A DNA stretch of 64,000 nt, taken from NCBI GenBank assembly GCA_047639475.1, contig JBLIOD010000004.1, positions 1 through 64,000 of the forward strand, given 5' to 3'. Under the pieces are notes generated by a model that did no database searches, was not told the origin of the DNA, and was given only the letters and a program-made list of their open reading frames with translations. This document shows, piece after piece, positions 44,209 to 53,316 of the stretch. The position numbers and the translations under genes were made by a program. The DNA comes from JAAELZ01 sp047639475. Lineage in GTDB: Bacteria; Pseudomonadota; Gammaproteobacteria; Arenicellales; Poriferihabitantaceae. Within the stretch, counting starts at the first letter, position 1; each line of letters begins with the position of its first letter.

Positions 44209-45516
44209 CTGTTTTCCTCTATTAGTGAAGCTCGACCCGGAGATGTCGAGGTTGAAGTTGAGCGCGTCATCATTATTGATCAAACTCATCGTCAGTTAAA
44301 ACAACGCCTAAGTGTTGAAGAAACCATCGCCCTTACGCATTCTGCTGGCGGCGAAGTGATTCAAGTATTAACCGCTCTACGTGATAAACCCCATCCAGCC
44401 AGTTTTATTGGGTCCGGTAAAACTGAAGAGCTTAAGCAGTTGGTCGAGGCAGAACACGCCACCTTGGTGGTCGTTAACCATGCTATCTCTCCTATTCAAG
44501 AACGTAAGCTAGAGCAGGCTTTAGATTGCCGGGTGTTAGATCGCACAGGCTTAATATTAGACATCTTTGCTCAACGCGCTTCCTCTCACGAAGGTAAGTT
44601 GCAAGTAGAGTTGGCGCAGCTTAAGCATTTATCCACTCGGCTAGTGCGTGGTTGGACACACTTAGAGCGTCAAAAGGGGGGTATCGGGTTAAGGGGGCCG
44701 GGTGAAACTCAATTGGAAACCGATAGACGGTTAATTGGCAAGCGCATTAAAACCCTAAGCTCTCGATTAGACAAACTCAGCAAACAACGTCATTTGCGCA
44801 GAAGGGCGCGCGGCAAGGTACCAATCCCCGTAATCTCACTATTAGGTTATACCAACGCGGGCAAGTCGACTCTGTTTAACCGGATTACGGGTGAAGATAT
44901 ATATGTGGCAGATCAGTTATTTGCTACGTTGGATCCCACCATGCGACGACTAAAGCTTGACGGTTTTGGCGACGTTGTGTTGTCTGATACAGTGGGTTTT
45001 ATAGAGGACCTTCCACATACACTGGTGAATGCGTTTCACTCTACCTTAGAGGAGGTGGCTAACGCATCCGTGTTATTACACGTGGTGGATAAATCTGACG
45101 AAAATTATCTCTCTCATATTGACGAAGTAAACAAAGTTATAAAGGAGATTGGCGCAGACGATATTCCCTTGATATTAATTTATAACAAGGTCGACCTGTG
45201 TGAGGAGAGCGCGGGTATCAGTGATTTAACGCCAGACGACCAACAGCGTTACCAAATTCAACTATCCGCGCAGACTGGCGAAGGAGTCGAGTTAGTTAAT
45301 GAAGCGCTAACGCAAATTTTAGCTGAAGAGCATTTGGAGTATGAACTCACAATGTCTTATGACCAAGCAAAACTGCACTCTGTGGTGCATCAAAAGTTTA
45401 CCGTGTTAAGCGAACAAGAGACTGATCAAGGCTGGTCTTTATCAGTATTGCTTGATGGCTCTCAACTAGGCTGGTTAGAAAAGCACGAGGCGGGCAACTA
45501 TATAATTAATCAGTAG
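44209..45516 (+). CDS. hflX: Ribosome-associated GTPase HflX, probable CUG start
   Basis: A GTPase that splits stalled or stress-inactivated 70S ribosomes. Numbered from CTG 44209 (435 residues; E. coli 426), the G-domain P-loop GYTNAGKST is at about 213-221, with DTVGF and NKVD later, and the N-terminal domain has the hallmark RGWTHLERQKGGIGLRGPGETQLETDRR. The first ATG/GTG/TTG is GTG 44356, which would delete about 49 residues, including the conserved THSAGGEVIQ helix-strand. The frame is open back to 44188 without a standard start; CTG 44209 (CTG TTT, matching the usual 'MF' start) lies five bases after GGGGG. Confidence 0.9.
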   Translation: MFSSISEARPGDVEVEVERVIIIDQTHRQLKQRLSVEETIALTHSAGGEVIQVLTALRDKPHPASFIGSGKTEELKQLVEAEHATLVVVNHAISPIQERKLEQALDCRVLDRTGLILDIFAQRASSHEGKLQVELAQLKHLSTRLVRGWTHLERQKGGIGLRGPGETQLETDRRLIGKRIKTLSSRLDKLSKQRHLRRRARGKVPIPVISLLGYTNAGKSTLFNRITGEDIYVADQLFATLDPTMRRLKLDGFGDVVLSDTVGFIEDLPHTLVNAFHSTLEEVANASVLLHVVDKSDENYLSHIDEVNKVIKEIGADDIPLILIYNKVDLCEESAGISDLTPDDQQRYQIQLSAQTGEGVELVNEALTQILAEEHLEYELTMSYDQAKLHSVVHQKFTVLSEQETDQGWSLSVLLDGSQLGWLEKHEAGNYIINQ

Positions 45517-45544
45517 TGAGATAGACGAAGTTCGAAGCGATATT

Positions 45545-46143
45545 ATGACTGCGTTTATTGCTGGATTTTCACAGGGTTTTTCTTTGATTTTAGCTATCGA
45601 CGCGCAAAATGCCTTTGTTCTAAAACAAGGTTTGAAAAAGCAACACGTATTTCTGATTAGCCTTATTTGTGCAGTTTCAGACGCCATATTAATTGCTTTA
45701 GGGGTTTCAGGCTTCGCTGTAATTGTCAGTGAGTTTCCTCTTATTGAAAGAATAGCCCGCTATGGCGGCGCCGCATTTCTCATAATTTATGCTTTAAGAA
45801 GCTTTAATTCGGCTTATAAGAATACCCACGCAATGCAAGCTGCAGCAGGTGTAGTTGAATCCGCTTGGAAGGTTGCTATAACCTGCTTGGCCTTAACTTG
45901 GCTGAATCCCCATGTGTATCTGGATACGGTGTTTTTATTGGGTTCAATCTCCACCCAGTATAGTGATCATAAAGGCCAGTTTACGGTTGGTGCTATCTTG
46001 GCATCTTTTGTGTTTTTTTCTCGCTTGGGTATGGTGCAAGGCTTCTTGAGCCAGTGTTTGAAAAGCCCAGTTCATGGAAGGTACTAGAGGTAATTATTGG
46101 CGTGGTGATGTTGCTGATTGCGTTAAAGCTATTGTTAGGCTAA
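45545..46143 (+). pseudogene. LysE/ArgO-type amino-acid exporter with a one-base frameshift
   Basis: The first frame (ATG 45545) encodes a LysE/ArgO-like exporter: AIDAQNAFVLKQGLKKQHVFLISLICAVSDAIL and TWLNPHVYLDTVFLLGS are close to ArgO. It stops at 46087 after an unrelated tail. From about 46018 the next frame continues the family perfectly (FSLGYGARLLEPVFEKPSS, then VLEVIIGVVMLLIALKLLLG) to a TAA at 46141-46143. The break lies in a run of seven T (46013-46019); eight T would restore a protein of about 199 residues. It may be a real mutation, a sequencing error at a homopolymer, or a slippage site. Confidence 0.85.
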
Positions 46144-46187
46144 CTTACCGACTTATATCGGTACTTATCTAATTCAGAAGGACAAAC

Positions 46188-47849
46188 ATGAATCAAACAG
46201 CATTTATCAACGGCTCGGTCATTACCGTTAATCAGAAAGGCGATATGGCTCAAGCGGTATTGGTCACTGGCCAACACATCTCAGCTGTCGGCTCGAACCA
46301 AGAAATCGAATCGCTGATCTCTGAATCGACAAGTGTGATTGATCTAGCTGGACGGACCTTAATGCCAGGATTCATTGATGCCCATAACCATTTAACTCAT
46401 CAAGGCGCGGCGCTGGGAGCAGTTGATTTCTCTTTTTCAAATGTGGCTTCAATCGATCAATTACGAAAGGTCATTAAACAGGCGACTCAAACGATTGATA
46501 AGGGACAATGGATAAGAGGCTGGGGCTTAAACCATGAGAAATTTCCTGATGGCCGCGAGCCCACACGGTTTGATATAGATGATATTGCCCCAGATCACCC
46601 CGTTTGCGCAGTACATATCAGCGGACACAATGTGCTGGTGAACACCCACGCTTTAAATTTAGCGAACGTCGATGAAAAGACGCCAGATCCGGAGGGCGGC
46701 AAGCTATCGAGAAGCGAAACGGGACAGATCACCGGTTTTGTTTATGATAGCGCGCAGCAATTAGTGATACCCACCAGTGTGAATGTCGGCCATCACGGGC
46801 CAGATATTGGTTATGATATCTCGTTAGATGAGCTGGTTGCTGATATAGATCGAGCTTGTAAAGCATATCTAAAAGTGGGCATAACCTCAGTAGTTGACCC
46901 ACAAGTTACTACCCGTGAGATGCCGGGTTATATGGAAGCTAGAAAGCAGGGTAAGTTAACGATAAAAACCACCTGCATGTACCTATCTAACCATCAAGAT
47001 GCCATCAATGAGTTGGGTATTACTGACCACATTGGTAATGATCTATTGTCCATTGGCCCAATGAAGTATTATTGCGACGGCGCGCTAACGGGAGGGACCG
47101 CTTTGTTTTATAAAGATGAGCCGCAGGTTGAGTCAAAGTGCCAGTGCAACAAATCAGCAGGCCGTGGCTATACCTATTGGCCAGATATTGAGGCATTTAA
47201 AGAAGCCCTGATCGATACGCACGCTAGGGGTATGCAGTTTGGTGTGCATACGCAAGGCGATATGGCTTTAGATATCGTGTTGGATGCCATTGAAGAAGCG
47301 CATAAGCGCCACCCCCGTAATGATACTCGTCATCGAATTGAGCATTGTCACGGGGCTACTGTGGCTCATATAGAACGCATTAAGCGGCTAGGCATCATAC
47401 CTATCACACAACCTGGGCAAGTTGAAGAATCAGGTGATGATCTGATTGCTACTTACGGCGAGCGGCGAGCGCTCAAGTTCTGCCCGCTAAGAGATATGTT
47501 AGATAAGGGCGTACGGCCTGTTGTTAGTACTGATGCGTTCGTACAATCTTACAAACCTTTTGACGCCATTAGTGGTGCAGTAAATAGAATTTCAACTAAT
47601 GGAACCAATATGGGTGAAGATCAGCGTATTAGTGTGATGGAAGCCATTAGAGCTTACACTTACGATGCGGCTTATTCTGTGTATCAAGAACAAACCAAAG
47701 GCTCCATTGAAGTTGGAAAGTTGGCTGATTTGGTCGTATTAGAAACCGATATACTGTCAATTGAACGAACTGATATTGCCAGCCAGCAAGTCGCTATGAC
47801 TATCAGTAATGGCCGAGTGGTATACGATTCGACTACTGGTTTGATATGA
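46188..47849 (+). CDS. YtcJ-like amidohydrolase family protein
   Basis: A 553-residue metal-dependent hydrolase of the amidohydrolase-3 (YtcJ) family. The N-terminal beta-sandwich is followed by the first metal site H66-N-H68 in PGFIDAHNHL, then GVHTQGDMALD (about 348-358), RHRIEHCHGA (about 380-389) and a late catalytic-type Asp in VSTDAFVQSYKPFDAISGAV. The C-terminal sandwich reads GSIEVGKLADLVVL. Substrate unknown; relatives hydrolyse N-substituted amides or exo-enzymatically remove formamide groups. A 6-bp hairpin TACCGA/TCGGTA (46146-46163) lies just upstream, and an AAGGA ribosome-binding site precedes the ATG. Confidence 0.85.
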   Translation: MNQTAFINGSVITVNQKGDMAQAVLVTGQHISAVGSNQEIESLISESTSVIDLAGRTLMPGFIDAHNHLTHQGAALGAVDFSFSNVASIDQLRKVIKQATQTIDKGQWIRGWGLNHEKFPDGREPTRFDIDDIAPDHPVCAVHISGHNVLVNTHALNLANVDEKTPDPEGGKLSRSETGQITGFVYDSAQQLVIPTSVNVGHHGPDIGYDISLDELVADIDRACKAYLKVGITSVVDPQVTTREMPGYMEARKQGKLTIKTTCMYLSNHQDAINELGITDHIGNDLLSIGPMKYYCDGALTGGTALFYKDEPQVESKCQCNKSAGRGYTYWPDIEAFKEALIDTHARGMQFGVHTQGDMALDIVLDAIEEAHKRHPRNDTRHRIEHCHGATVAHIERIKRLGIIPITQPGQVEESGDDLIATYGERRALKFCPLRDMLDKGVRPVVSTDAFVQSYKPFDAISGAVNRISTNGTNMGEDQRISVMEAIRAYTYDAAYSVYQEQTKGSIEVGKLADLVVLETDILSIERTDIASQQVAMTISNGRVVYDSTTGLI

Positions 47850-47854
47850 CAGAA

Positions 47855-48325
47855 TTATGAGTGGCTCTTAGTCCGCAGCATATCGATATGCATGATGCCA
47901 TCTTCATCATAAGCATCGGAAATACTAGTAAATCCGAAGCCGACGTAAAACGCTTCTAAGTACACCTGAGCGGATATTTTTATTGCGTCTTTGGGGTAGT
48001 CTTGATCCAGTTTTTGCAATGCCTTGCTAATCAGTTGTTTGCCTGAGCCCTTACCCCGAAATCGATTGTCGATCAAAACACGGCCAATCGATACCTCTGG
48101 AAATTTTATGCCCGCCGTGAAAACCCTTAAATAGGCTGCAAGCGCATCTTGGTTATCGCCATCCGACGCATAACCAAAAAGATGATGGGCGAGGGGGTCT
48201 AATGAATCGATGTCTGGGTAAAGACATTGTTGTTCTAGAATAAATACATCTTGGCGCAGCTTGAGCATTTCGTGCATTTGTGCCGCCGTGATTTCATCAA
48301 AGCGTTTCCATTGCCATTCAATCAC
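47855..48325 (-). CDS. ElaA-like GNAT family N-acetyltransferase
   Basis: A 156-residue acetyltransferase that resembles E. coli ElaA: WQWKRFDEITAAQMHEMLKLRQDVFILEQQCLYPDIDSLD, then the acetyl-CoA motif SIGRVLIDNRFRGKGSGKQLI (about 79-99) and YLEAFYVGFGFTSISDAYDEDGI. The target is unknown. It starts at GTG 48325 and overlaps the stop of the TMADH-like gene by four bases, so it is the last gene of a long minus-strand run. Confidence 0.85.
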   Translation of the reverse strand: MIEWQWKRFDEITAAQMHEMLKLRQDVFILEQQCLYPDIDSLDPLAHHLFGYASDGDNQDALAAYLRVFTAGIKFPEVSIGRVLIDNRFRGKGSGKQLISKALQKLDQDYPKDAIKISAQVYLEAFYVGFGFTSISDAYDEDGIMHIDMLRTKSHS

Positions 48326-50376
48326 GAGCTAAAGTCCTCACGCAGTGTTTCGACATGCGGCGCATCTAGGGCTCGGCCAATTTCGTGTCCAGAATAAGTG
48401 GCGGCGGCGATCAATCCTGGCGCCAAACAATCTCCAATGGCATTGACAGTGATAATGCCTGCATCTTGCCACTGGTCTTGTTGATCAAGTAAATCAGTTG
48501 ATAACTGATCGTTGGGTAACCTAGAGGTGACGGGAATAAGTGCGCTACATTCGATTGTTTTTGGCTTCCCTGAGTAAACACATTCAAGTGTTAGGCTTGC
48601 GCCGTTCATATCCAACAACTGATGCAATGGAATAATTTCCACATTCAAATCGATCAGCCTTTTTTGAATTCTTGATTGCTCTAGTGTATTTGTCGACCAT
48701 TGAGCCACCACCGCAGACGGCGTAACATAAATGGTTTTTCTGTCGGTCTTTGCAACCAACTCAGCGAGTACACTGCCGAGGTAAAAACGATCGTCATCAA
48801 AAATAACAACCGGGCCATTGGGAAGGATCTCTGGGCCATCGCGCATCAAGTTGTCCGCGCCTATTACGTGTTGGTTCTCAAGAAAGGGCAACGGTTTTCT
48901 GTGCACCCGTCCTGCACCGTCTGTTCGCCAACTCGCACCAGTCGCCACAACCACATTTTGAATGCCGTAACTCAGCACATCTTCTGGCGACAATGAGCTA
49001 TCTAAATACATATCGACATTGGTCATTTGTTGCAATTGGCCTACTCGCCAATCTCGAACGCGTGCCCACTGGGCAAGGCCCGGCAATGCGCTTTCAAGCG
49101 TGACTCGTCCTCCCCAATGTTTGTCAGCATCAGCCAGTGTGACTTCTGCGCCGCGCTTGGCTAAAACATGGGCTGCTTCCAGACCCGCAGGTCCGCCCCC
49201 AATGATTAAAGTAGGTTTAGGTGGTGTGGTACTACTTACAATCTCAGGGTGCCACCCGCGGCGCCATTCTTCACCGACGGTGGGGTTTTGCGTGCAACGC
49301 ATTGGCACACACATGAAGTCGCCGCTGACACAAATATTGCAGCCAATACATTCTCGTATTTCTTCACTGCGGCCTTCTTTTATCTTATTAGGTAGAAACG
49401 GATCCGCGATGGAAGGGCGAGCGGCCCCAATGAAATCTAACTTTCTCTTGTTGATTAGATTAACCATGGTGTCGGGTGAGGTATAGCGACCAACGCCTAC
49501 TACTGGTTTACTGGTAGCTGACTTAACGAACTCGGTGTATTTATCCTGAAAGCCTTCCTCAGAAAAGCGAGAGCTTTGGCTGTCATTTGACCATCCAGAT
49601 AGATTAACATCCCACAAATCAGGTTCTTCGGCCAGCGCTTCGATGATGTCTTTTCCTTCGACGTCATAGCGCAGACCTTCATCTCCCATTAACTCATCGA
49701 CGGCCAGTCTTACCGCTACCGCACAAGTATCACCAACCGCCTCTTTGGTGTCTGCTATTACCTCGCGAAATAAACGCAAACGGTTCTCAAACGAGCCACC
49801 GTATTCGTCGGTGCGATGGTTGTGACGGCTTAAGAGAAAGTGCTGAAGCAATGTCATATCATGTCCTGCGTAGACATAAATGATATCAAAGCCCGCTTTC
49901 TTAGCCCGTATGGCCGCATCTACATGCCATTGTCTAAATTGACGGATGTCGCTTTTACTCATGCCTTTGGCTTGCACTGGATCATCTGAGCCAACGATAG
50001 CGTGTGAAGGCGCAAGCGGCGTTACGCGGCTGTATCGATTGCTGGTGTGCAGTCCATTATGGACTAGTTGTATCGCTGCCAAGCTACCATGCTGATGTAC
50101 GGCAGCGGTCATCTTTTGTAGAGTGGGTATATCTTGTTCGCTCCATAGGCGTGATTCGTTTGAGGGAGTGATATCGGAGCTGGCATGAATTTCAGTTTCT
50201 TGCGTTGATACTACACCCCATCCACCTTGAGCTTTTACGCCTCGATGATGTGCCTCGGTATTTGGATGACGATAACCCATGCCGGTGCAATGTGGAACTT
50301 GATAAAAACGATTAGGGGCAGTGACAGGCCCTATTTGGACAGGCTCAAATAATACATCGTATCGAGGATTGCGCAT
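48322..50376 (-). CDS. Trimethylamine dehydrogenase-like FMN/[4Fe-4S]/FAD-domain oxidoreductase
   Basis: A 684-residue enzyme of the old-yellow-enzyme/TMADH family. The N-terminal TIM barrel begins DVLFEPVQIGPVTAPNRFYQVPHC with C30, where TMADH carries its covalent 6-S-cysteinyl FMN; the catalytic-type Y169 and H172 (VYAGH) are kept. A cysteine cluster (ECIGCNIC plus RC) binds [4Fe-4S], and the C-terminal part has the dinucleotide site LIIGGGPAGLEAAHVL. From memory of the TMADH sequence, two of the aromatic residues that cage trimethylammonium (Tyr60, Trp105) are Glu60 and Val105 here, so the substrate is probably not trimethylamine. It follows an acyl-CoA synthetase gene and a dimethylarginase-like gene. 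Confidence 0.82.
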   Translation of the reverse strand: MRNPRYDVLFEPVQIGPVTAPNRFYQVPHCTGMGYRHPNTEAHHRGVKAQGGWGVVSTQETEIHASSDITPSNESRLWSEQDIPTLQKMTAAVHQHGSLAAIQLVHNGLHTSNRYSRVTPLAPSHAIVGSDDPVQAKGMSKSDIRQFRQWHVDAAIRAKKAGFDIIYVYAGHDMTLLQHFLLSRHNHRTDEYGGSFENRLRLFREVIADTKEAVGDTCAVAVRLAVDELMGDEGLRYDVEGKDIIEALAEEPDLWDVNLSGWSNDSQSSRFSEEGFQDKYTEFVKSATSKPVVGVGRYTSPDTMVNLINKRKLDFIGAARPSIADPFLPNKIKEGRSEEIRECIGCNICVSGDFMCVPMRCTQNPTVGEEWRRGWHPEIVSSTTPPKPTLIIGGGPAGLEAAHVLAKRGAEVTLADADKHWGGRVTLESALPGLAQWARVRDWRVGQLQQMTNVDMYLDSSLSPEDVLSYGIQNVVVATGASWRTDGAGRVHRKPLPFLENQHVIGADNLMRDGPEILPNGPVVIFDDDRFYLGSVLAELVAKTDRKTIYVTPSAVVAQWSTNTLEQSRIQKRLIDLNVEIIPLHQLLDMNGASLTLECVYSGKPKTIECSALIPVTSRLPNDQLSTDLLDQQDQWQDAGIITVNAIGDCLAPGLIAAATYSGHEIGRALDAPHVETLREDFSS

Positions 50377-50382
50377 GGCGTT

Positions 50383-52017
50383 TTATGTTCTTTTCATTTG
50401 TTGGCGCAATACAAATTTTTGTATTTTACCGGTCGAAGTTTTAGGTAGCTCCATAAACACGACTTTGGTGGGGCACTTAAAATGGGCAATTTTGTCACGA
50501 CAAAATGCAATGATGCCGGCTTCGTCCACTTGCGGGGAATCATCAGTTGGTTTTGTTTGTAACTCGACGAACGCACAAGGGGTTTCACCCCACTTGTCGT
50601 CAGGTTTTGCCACTACCGCTACCGCAGAGACTTGTGGATGGTCATAGATACAAGACTCAACTTCAATAGATGAAATATTTTCACCACCAGAAATAATGAT
50701 GTCTTTAGAACGGTCTTTAAGTTGAATATAGCCGTCTGGATAGCAGACGCCTAAATCTCCTGAATGAAACCATTCTCCTTCAAAAGCTTCTTTCGTGGCT
50801 TCAGGGTTTTTATAATAGCCCTTCATGATGTTGTTGCCTCTGAAAAATACTTCACCCAGTGTCTCTCCATCTTGAGGAACAGCTTGCATTGTTTCAGGTT
50901 CAAATATTTGTATTGATTCGCCCACGGTGTAATTTACGCCTTGGCGTGCATTTTGCGCTGCTTGTTCTTCTAGTGGCAACCTATCCCAACTGCTTTGCCA
51001 GGCGCATACAGTTGCGGGTCCGTAGGTTTCAGTTAAGCCATAAACATGGGTTACCTCAAAGCCTTGTTGTTGCATTTTTTGTAAAACAGAAGCGGGTGGC
51101 GGCGCGGCGGCGGTCATCACTTTGCAAGTGTGATCAAATTCTCTACGCTCCGTTTCGCTGACTCCCATCACCATACTCAGTACGGTCGGCGCACCACAAA
51201 AGTGGTCGACTTTGTTTTCGGCGATGGCGTGGTAGATGTTGGCGCCGTTGACTTTTCTCATGCAAACATTAGTACCCGCACGCGCGGCAACGCTCCAAGG
51301 AAAACACCAACCGTTGCAATGAAACATCGGCAAACTCCACAGGTAGGTGGCATGCTTTGGCATGTCCCACTCTAGGATGTTACTCATTGCCGTTAGGTAG
51401 GCCCCGCGGTAGTGATATAGCACGCCTTTAGGTTTGCCTGTGGTGCCTGAGGTGTAATTAAGTGACAAATTGTCCCAGTCATCCACCGTAGCGTAGTCAC
51501 TGAACTCAGGATCACCGGTTGCGATAAATGCTTCGTATTCTTGTTGGCCTATAAGTGTCCCAGCAGGCGCTTTTGGGTCGTCGATATCAATAATAATCGG
51601 TGGTGAAGCCAGTGTTTGAATAGCTGTACTAACGACATCTGAGAACTCGCGATCACATACCAATACCTTGCACTCACTGTGCTCGAGGATGTAGGCGATG
51701 GTGTCACTGTCTAAGCGGCAGTTAATGGCATTAAGCACAGCACCTAGCATCGGCACACCAAAGTGCGCTTCGTAAAGTTCAGGTGTATTGGCGGCGATAT
51801 AAGAAACCGTGTGGCCTTTTTGGATGCCTATTTTTTGTAAAGCGCTGGCCAGTTGCTTACAGCGTTTTAATGTTTGCTGCCAAGTAAACTGCTTGTCGCC
51901 ATAAACAATGGCGGTATGCTCGGGGTATACAGCTGCTGAGCGACTTAAAAATTGAATGGGGTTAAGCGCACTATAGTTAGCTTCACGCGGTTTAAGGTAG
52001 TCTATATTTTCTGCCAT
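50383..52017 (-). CDS. AMP-dependent acyl-CoA synthetase
   Basis: A 544-residue ANL-superfamily enzyme that activates a carboxylic acid through an acyl-adenylate to its CoA thioester. The P-loop LNYTSGTTGKPKGVLYHYRGA (about 187-207), VYGLTETYGPAT, the FHSGDLG hinge-region motif, and the C-terminal catalytic lysine in PKTSTGKIQKF are all present. The sequence is like the large group of short/medium-chain ligases that includes DmdB and plant AAE proteins; the acid cannot be told from sequence. It lies 2 bases after the dimethylarginase-like gene and 6 before the TMADH-like gene. Confidence 0.88.
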   Translation of the reverse strand: MAENIDYLKPREANYSALNPIQFLSRSAAVYPEHTAIVYGDKQFTWQQTLKRCKQLASALQKIGIQKGHTVSYIAANTPELYEAHFGVPMLGAVLNAINCRLDSDTIAYILEHSECKVLVCDREFSDVVSTAIQTLASPPIIIDIDDPKAPAGTLIGQQEYEAFIATGDPEFSDYATVDDWDNLSLNYTSGTTGKPKGVLYHYRGAYLTAMSNILEWDMPKHATYLWSLPMFHCNGWCFPWSVAARAGTNVCMRKVNGANIYHAIAENKVDHFCGAPTVLSMVMGVSETERREFDHTCKVMTAAAPPPASVLQKMQQQGFEVTHVYGLTETYGPATVCAWQSSWDRLPLEEQAAQNARQGVNYTVGESIQIFEPETMQAVPQDGETLGEVFFRGNNIMKGYYKNPEATKEAFEGEWFHSGDLGVCYPDGYIQLKDRSKDIIISGGENISSIEVESCIYDHPQVSAVAVVAKPDDKWGETPCAFVELQTKPTDDSPQVDEAGIIAFCRDKIAHFKCPTKVVFMELPKTSTGKIQKFVLRQQMKRT

Positions 52018-52019
52018 AC

Positions 52020-52952
52020 CTAACTGTTTTGGGGGCTATTTTTGTGACTATTTTGGAGGTTATTTTGTCGAAGAATAGGGCGAGTCATACAAGTAGGGCC
52101 TCCTTCGCAAGGAATGCATAACTCATCGGCCTGAAAAGTAATCACTTCACAACCTGCTTCTCTCATTAAGGCTTGGGTTTTAGGAAAACCATCTACCGCA
52201 ATACAGTGCTTAGGCGCTGTAGCCAGCACGTTTAAATTTAAGCCTAAGCTGGCTTCAAACTCATCTTCCGGTGCTTCAATCAACAAATATCCCATCTCCT
52301 GCATCAGTTGATACAACGCCGTGGGCATAAGGGGGGCATAGACCAAGGCGACTTTTTCAGCCAATGGGCTGACCACAGACATTAAGTGGAGGCAAGCTTC
52401 GCTGCCTTTATACACGGGTAAGTCGAAATCGAGCACGTTAATACCTTGAGGCTCTAAAATAGTGCGGACCTGTTTGACGCCTTCAATGTTGGTGCGAAAC
52501 CCGCGACCAACCGCGAGCGTGATGTCATCCAACCAAAAGCAGTCGCCGCCTTCAAATTTACCGGGCGATTCTAAAATACCAATAATAGGGATGTTTTGAT
52601 CTTGATAGAAAGCTTGGTGTAACTGGGCTTCAGGTTCACGTAGCGACTTCCCAGGCTTTAAAATAATCGCCCCCGCTGGAGTCATAAAAGAAGGATCGTA
52701 AGTGAAAACTGAGTCGGCTAAGCCGTCATCTTCATCCGATATCCACAAAATTTCACATCCTGCGCCAGATACCAAATCAGTGAAGCGTTGATATTGTTCT
52801 GCTAATTTAGTGGCGTTTAGGTCTTTCGCGTAATGCCATTTCTTTGAGTCCGCATTGAGCAATGCCTTGCCAGGTTTACGCATGGCGACGCGAGTGAGAG
52901 GGGCCACCATACTTGAGGTGCCATATAATGCTTGATTCGATTCAGTAGTCAT
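52020..52952 (-). CDS. Dimethylarginine dimethylaminohydrolase-like (amidinotransferase-fold) protein
   Basis: A 310-residue penta-propeller protein of the guanidino-modifying superfamily. The catalytic set is visible: D80 in DSVFTYDPSF, E135-G-G-D137, H189 in ACLHLMSV and the nucleophile C288 in GGPTCMTRP. This pattern is that of DDAH-type hydrolases, which cleave N-omega-methylated arginine to citrulline and methylamines; related members act on other guanidino compounds. The final 15 residues are Asn/Gln/Ser-rich and probably disordered. It sits upstream of the acyl-CoA synthetase and TMADH-like genes on the same transcript. Confidence 0.82.
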   Translation of the reverse strand: MTTESNQALYGTSSMVAPLTRVAMRKPGKALLNADSKKWHYAKDLNATKLAEQYQRFTDLVSGAGCEILWISDEDDGLADSVFTYDPSFMTPAGAIILKPGKSLREPEAQLHQAFYQDQNIPIIGILESPGKFEGGDCFWLDDITLAVGRGFRTNIEGVKQVRTILEPQGINVLDFDLPVYKGSEACLHLMSVVSPLAEKVALVYAPLMPTALYQLMQEMGYLLIEAPEDEFEASLGLNLNVLATAPKHCIAVDGFPKTQALMREAGCEVITFQADELCIPCEGGPTCMTRPILRQNNLQNSHKNSPQNS

Positions 52953-52956
52953 GGTG

Positions 52957-53316
52957 TTATTTTAGGCCAAAGAAAGGTTTAACGCTTAGGTAGACAATAC
53001 CGCAAGCAATCAGGGAGTAAATCAAAAACTGTCCGGGTCGCTGTTTAAAGATACTCCACAGCGTTTCGTGTCGGTCGTGTTGTTTGTCATCAGCTAACTG
53101 GGCATTGGCCTCACGGTAACGACGGTCTTGATAATGAGTTAGTAATTGGCTAGCGGTATCAAACTTGCTATCACCATCAACCCAAATGGCGGCAGTACCT
53201 AAGCCTAAAAAACCACCACTGGTTTCTCGATAATTAATATCATTCTCATCTAGCAATGACCTCACCTCGATCGCTTCATCTTCGGGTACGTTTCTAAGGC
53301 GAAACAATAATGGCAT
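52957..53316 (-). CDS. DUF6164 family protein
   Basis: A 119-residue protein. The N-terminal part (LLFRLRNVPEDEAIEVRSLLDENDINYRET) looks like the DUF2007/DUF6164 ferredoxin-like fold that follows protein-level 'signal-transducing' repeats, and a C-terminal membrane helix is present (about 96-112, FLIYSLIACGIVYLSVK). Function unknown. Its ATG shares one base with the folA stop, so translation is coupled. Confidence 0.7.
   Translation of the reverse strand: MPLLFRLRNVPEDEAIEVRSLLDENDINYRETSGGFLGLGTAAIWVDGDSKFDTASQLLTHYQDRRYREANAQLADDKQHDRHETLWSIFKQRPGQFLIYSLIACGIVYLSVKPFFGLK

Noticed and set aside
44356..45516. hflX beginning at GTG 44356
   Set aside because: It would remove about 49 conserved N-terminal residues that are encoded in the same open frame just upstream.
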